Positions 61,065-64,000 of a DNA stretch of 64,000 bases are shown piece after piece. Below the pieces are notes generated by a model. It did no database searches. It was not told the DNA's origin and was given only the letters and a program-made list of their open reading frames with translations. The translations under genes were made by a program, and so were the position numbers. Position 1 is the stretch's first letter; each line of letters opens with the position of its first letter. Source of the stretch: Bin76 sp963665765 (GTDB lineage Bacteria; Actinomycetota; Acidimicrobiia; Spongiisociales; ZC4RG35); assembly GCA_963665765.1 (NCBI GenBank), contig OY762464.1, positions 1,798,001-1,862,000 of the forward strand, written 5' to 3'.

Positions 61065-62869
61065 AGAAGTCCCAGGTCGAGCGCCGAACGCAGGGCGATG
61101 GCGGCGGTGTGTCCCAGACCGCAGATGGAGGCGTCCCGCATGGCCAGATCGATTTCTTCAATCAAGTTCACGTCTCCCGGTTGGGGTTGTTGACGGATAC
61201 GGGCCAATGCCTCTTCCAAACGAACAGTACCAACCCGGCAGGGCACGCACTGCCCGCAGGTCTCGTCCCGGAAAAAGGCGGCGATGCGAGTCAGGACGTC
61301 TCCGAAGTCGGTGTGTTGGTCGAACAGCATGATCACCCCCGACCCCAGTGAGACTCCGGCCGCGGCCGCCGCCTCGAAGGTCAAGGGCATGTTGAGCAGG
61401 TCGGGCAGCACAAACGAGCCGGCCGCCCCTCCCAGCAGGATGGCCCGCAATTGCAATCCGTCGGGCATCCCCCCCGCCATTTCGATCAACTCTCCCAAGG
61501 TGGCGCCGAACTCCACTTCGTAGACCCCGGGCCGGTTGACCGATCCTGACAGGCAGAACAACTTGGGTCCGGTGGACTGGGGAGTTCCCAACTTGGAGAA
61601 GGCGTCCCCACCCTCGGTGACGATGTCGGCCACGTTGCACAGCGTTTCCACGTTGTTGATCACGGTCGGCTTGCCGAACAGCCCCGATACCGTGGGGAAA
61701 GGGGGCTTATTGCGGGGTTCCCCTCGGAAGCCCTCGATGGAATTCATCAGGGCCGTCTCCTCGCCGCAGATATAGGCGCCCTGGCCCCGGCGGATCTCGA
61801 GGTCGAAATCCACGCCGACCCCGGCGTCGGATCCCAGCAAGCCCCGTTCGCGGGCCTGGTCCGCCGCCCGGAGCAGGCGGCGGGTGGCCAGGGGATACTC
61901 TCCCCGAATATAGAGATAACCACGGCGGGCGCCGATGGCGTAGCCGGTGATGGTCATGGCCTCGATCACCGAGAAGGGGTCGTCTTCCATCAACACCCGG
62001 TCTTTGAAGGTTCCGGGCTCCGATTCGTCGGCGTTGCAGATCAGGTAGCGCACCGGCGCCGGGGAGTTGGCCACTGTCTCCCATTTGATCCAGGCGGGAA
62101 ACGCCGCTCCCCCTCGACCCCGCAGGCCCGATGCCTTGACCTCCGCCACCACCTGGGCCGGTCCCATCTCCACCGCCTGGTGGAGAGCCTGATATCCCTC
62201 GGCTGCCAGGTAGGAATCCACCGAATCGGGATCCACCCTGCCCACCCGGCGGAGCAGGCGCAGATGGGATTGACCCCATTGGGGAAGGGGTGATGGGCCC
62301 GGGCGGCCGTTGGGCGAGGTTGCTTCCGTGGTCGGCCCACCGACTCGGGCGGTCTCTTGCCCGGCGATGACCAGGTCGGCTTTCCCGGCTCGTTGGATAT
62401 AGGCGGCCGGGGTCCGGTCGCACTGTCCCAGGCAGGGGGAGGGCGCCCAGCGGGAATCGGGGGACCGAAGTTCTCCGGCTTCGACTCGGTCGATCAGATC
62501 GAAGGCCCCGGCGCGACGGCACACGATGTCGTCGCAGATGTGCCACACCTCCGAGGGGGAGGGGTCCACCGCAATCAGGGAGTAGAAGGTGGCCACCCCC
62601 CAGGCCTCGGCAGGGGGCACCGAAAGCACCCGGCAAATGTGCATGAGGGCACCTTCGGAAACCCATCCGATCTCCGACTGCACCGTCTCCAGAGCGGGCA
62701 ACAGAAGATGACGTCGGTCAAGGGCGCTCTGGCGGCCGGTCTGAAAAATCCGCAGGTTGGCGGCGGTGCGAATTCGGTCGTGGCTGTCGGCGCCGGTGAT
62801 GCCGGTGGCTTTTCCCACCGCCTTCCGCTCCGCGGCGGTGGGCTGGGCATCGGTGAAACGGAGGTCCAT
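61061..62869 (-). CDS. NuoE-NuoF fusion, NAD-reducing flavin subunit of formate dehydrogenase
   Basis: 602 residues. The N-terminal about 165 are NuoE-like with a 2Fe-2S site (CDDIVCRRAG and CLGQCDRTP). The rest is NuoF-like: GLRGRGGAAFPAWIKW and CNADESEPGTFKDRVLME (FMN and NAD sites), GAYICGEETALMNSIEG, and the 4Fe-4S motif ETCGQCVPCRVG near 530. It transfers electrons to NAD+. The final part ends SICGLGHTAA. Gene order with the Mo subunit before and the Fe-S subunit after makes one operon. Confidence 0.9.
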   Translation of the reverse strand: MDLRFTDAQPTAAERKAVGKATGITGADSHDRIRTAANLRIFQTGRQSALDRRHLLLPALETVQSEIGWVSEGALMHICRVLSVPPAEAWGVATFYSLIAVDPSPSEVWHICDDIVCRRAGAFDLIDRVEAGELRSPDSRWAPSPCLGQCDRTPAAYIQRAGKADLVIAGQETARVGGPTTEATSPNGRPGPSPLPQWGQSHLRLLRRVGRVDPDSVDSYLAAEGYQALHQAVEMGPAQVVAEVKASGLRGRGGAAFPAWIKWETVANSPAPVRYLICNADESEPGTFKDRVLMEDDPFSVIEAMTITGYAIGARRGYLYIRGEYPLATRRLLRAADQARERGLLGSDAGVGVDFDLEIRRGQGAYICGEETALMNSIEGFRGEPRNKPPFPTVSGLFGKPTVINNVETLCNVADIVTEGGDAFSKLGTPQSTGPKLFCLSGSVNRPGVYEVEFGATLGELIEMAGGMPDGLQLRAILLGGAAGSFVLPDLLNMPLTFEAAAAAGVSLGSGVIMLFDQHTDFGDVLTRIAAFFRDETCGQCVPCRVGTVRLEEALARIRQQPQPGDVNLIEEIDLAMRDASICGLGHTAAIALRSALDLGLL

Positions 62870-62893
62870 CAGTCGGCCATCGTCGGCAAATGT

Positions 62894-64000
62894 TTACCCG
62901 ACCGGCGCCGGTTCTTTTTCCACCCGCACCGCGGTGGCTTTGAATTCGGCGGTGCCGCTCTTGGGATCCCAGGCTTCGATGGTCAGTTGGTTGATGTCCG
63001 CCTGTTCGGGGAAGTGCACCGACATGAACACCAGCCCGGGACGCAGACTGCGGTCCACTCGGGCGGGAACCGTGATGGAACCTCTCCGCGAAGTGACGCG
63101 CACCGGTTCGCCTTCGGTGATCTCCCAAGCCGAGGAATCCTCAGGTGAAATATCGAGAGTTCCTCCGCGGCGGAGGGGAGAGGCGGTGCCGCCGCTTTGC
63201 ACCCCGGTGTTGTAGGAGTCGAGGTGACGTCCGGTGGTGAGCCGGATGGGATATTCGTCGGTGAGGCGGTCGACCGGAGGGACCCACGGCACGGGGTGAA
63301 ACGGCGCCAGGGGGCCAACCGGCGGATCTTCCCACAAGCGGGAGTGCAGGAACAAGTCGCCGGGGTGATCCTCGTCGTAGCAGGGCCACTGCAGACCGCC
63401 GTTTTCTTCCAGGCGAGAGTAGGACATCCCCCCATGCATGGGGGAGAGGCGGCGCAGTTCGTCCCATACCTCCTCGGCCGACGGTGTTCCCCAGTCGTGT
63501 CCCAGAGCGGCGGCCATAGAACAGATGATGGAGGAGTCGGTGCGGGCCTCTCCGGGGGGTCGGAGCGCCGGGCGGACTCTCTGAACCCGCCGTTCGCTCG
63601 AGGTGACTGTCCCTTCGGCCTCGCACCAGTCGGCGGCGGCGGGAAGCACCACATCGGCCATTTGGGCGGTGCGGGTCAAGAAGATGTCCTGCACCACCAT
63701 GAATTCCAGTCCCTCCAAGAGGTGGCGAGCTCTTTGGACATCGGCCTCGGAGTCGGCGGGGTTCTCTCCGATCACGTAGATGCCGCGCAACAGGTCCTCT
63801 TCCATGGCCTCGAACATCTGGGTCAGGTGAAGCCCTTTGCGAGGCGGGATCGAAGCGCCCCACGCTGCCTCGAAAGGGGCGCGCAGCGTGGCGGACTCCA
63901 CATCCTGGAACCCGGCCAGCTTGTTGGGAATGGCGCCCATGTCGCCGCCTCCCTGCACGTTGTTCTGGCCGCGGAGCGGCACCAACCCCGATCCATAGCG
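62894..64000 (-). CDS. Formate dehydrogenase, molybdopterin catalytic subunit, C-terminal part (partial)
   Basis: 369 codons are in the window; the frame runs off the right end. The sequence GLVPLRGQNNVQGGGDMGAIPN is the hallmark of FdhA-type bis-MGD oxidoreductases. It is followed by MADVVLPAAADWCEAEGTVTSSERRVQRV and the C-terminal dinucleotide-binding domain (LTTGRHLDSYNTG, EITEGEPVRVTSRRGSI). The active-site Cys/Sec and the N-terminal part lie outside the window. It is the upstream gene of the formate dehydrogenase operon, 24 bases before the NuoEF-like gene. Confidence 0.88.
   Translation of the reverse strand, partial: RYGSGLVPLRGQNNVQGGGDMGAIPNKLAGFQDVESATLRAPFEAAWGASIPPRKGLHLTQMFEAMEEDLLRGIYVIGENPADSEADVQRARHLLEGLEFMVVQDIFLTRTAQMADVVLPAAADWCEAEGTVTSSERRVQRVRPALRPPGEARTDSSIICSMAAALGHDWGTPSAEEVWDELRRLSPMHGGMSYSRLEENGGLQWPCYDEDHPGDLFLHSRLWEDPPVGPLAPFHPVPWVPPVDRLTDEYPIRLTTGRHLDSYNTGVQSGGTASPLRRGGTLDISPEDSSAWEITEGEPVRVTSRRGSITVPARVDRSLRPGLVFMSVHFPEQADINQLTIEAWDPKSGTAEFKATAVRVEKEPAPVG

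Noticed and set aside
60063..64000. NuoE/F/G-like genes considered as part of respiratory complex I or an NAD-reducing hydrogenase
   Set aside because: The partner gene has the formate-dehydrogenase motif RGQNNVQGGGDMG and there are no complex I membrane genes or hydrogenase cysteines in the window.

Overview
The window is high-GC bacterial DNA, densely coded on both strands, and most probably comes from an actinobacterium of the Acidimicrobiia type. This assignment is inferred, with no marker search behind it. The evidence is: a core block in the order lysA / hom-thrC / rho-rpmE-DUF1385-prfA-prmC-tsaC, which is typical of Actinobacteria; an F420 biosynthesis gene (cofC) together with a probable F420-dependent oxidoreductase; bacterial Ku; frequent GTG and TTG starts; and several genes with a TAnnnT hexamer 6-8 nt before the start codon, the layout of leaderless actinobacterial mRNAs. 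I found no rRNA, tRNA, CRISPR array or insertion sequence.

Region by region. 1-8.9 kb: housekeeping and small-molecule genes (enoyl-CoA hydratase end, 5'-3' exonuclease, thiosulfate/mercaptopyruvate sulfurtransferase, membrane-anchored molybdopterin oxidoreductase, Tag glycosylase, an MNT-HEPN pair, ornithine-cyclodeaminase-like enzyme, GCS2-type ligase, LLM oxidoreductase). 8.9-16.4 kb: one minus-strand operon that encodes a RibD-like reductase, two deaminase-type amidohydrolases and an ABC importer, and ends at a strong hairpin. The solute-binding lipoprotein of this importer contains two tandem copies of its whole ligand domain, identical apart from one silent base. 16.5-24.2 kb: creatinase-like M24 protein, a PD-(D/E)XK nuclease-like gene next to an AAA+/wHTH ATPase with a pair of AT-rich 58-bp repeats in its promoter, a flavodoxin-fold oxidoreductase, a dihydropyrimidinase-like/dipicolinate-synthase-A-like pair, and an unknown gene with a truncated PIN domain.

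24.3-27.9 kb: a tightly coupled four-gene catabolic-looking operon (tautomerase, isochorismatase-VOC fusion, enolase-superfamily enzyme, opine-type dehydrogenase) that converges on purL. 30.2-40.8 kb: GATase, thioesterase, LCP protein, VOC protein, cofC, a VapB45/VapC45-like pair coupled to a LmbE deacetylase and glycerate kinase, a GSAM-like aminotransferase, a His-rich methyltransferase and an acyl-CoA synthetase. 40.8-43.3 kb: an island with a remnant of a second acyl-CoA synthetase, a paralogue of the PD-(D/E)XK gene and a frameshifted cytochrome P450.

43.3-53 kb: the conserved translation/termination/aspartate-family block. 53-60 kb: an AT-richer DNA methyltransferase fused to an Mrr-like nuclease domain, Ku, YqeY, a metal ABC transporter split around a Fur-type regulator with a perfect 7-1-7 operator, and a DUF4143 ATPase. 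60-64 kb: an NAD-dependent formate dehydrogenase operon, cut by the window end, in which the Fe-S/Mo-cofactor N-terminal module is a separate gene.
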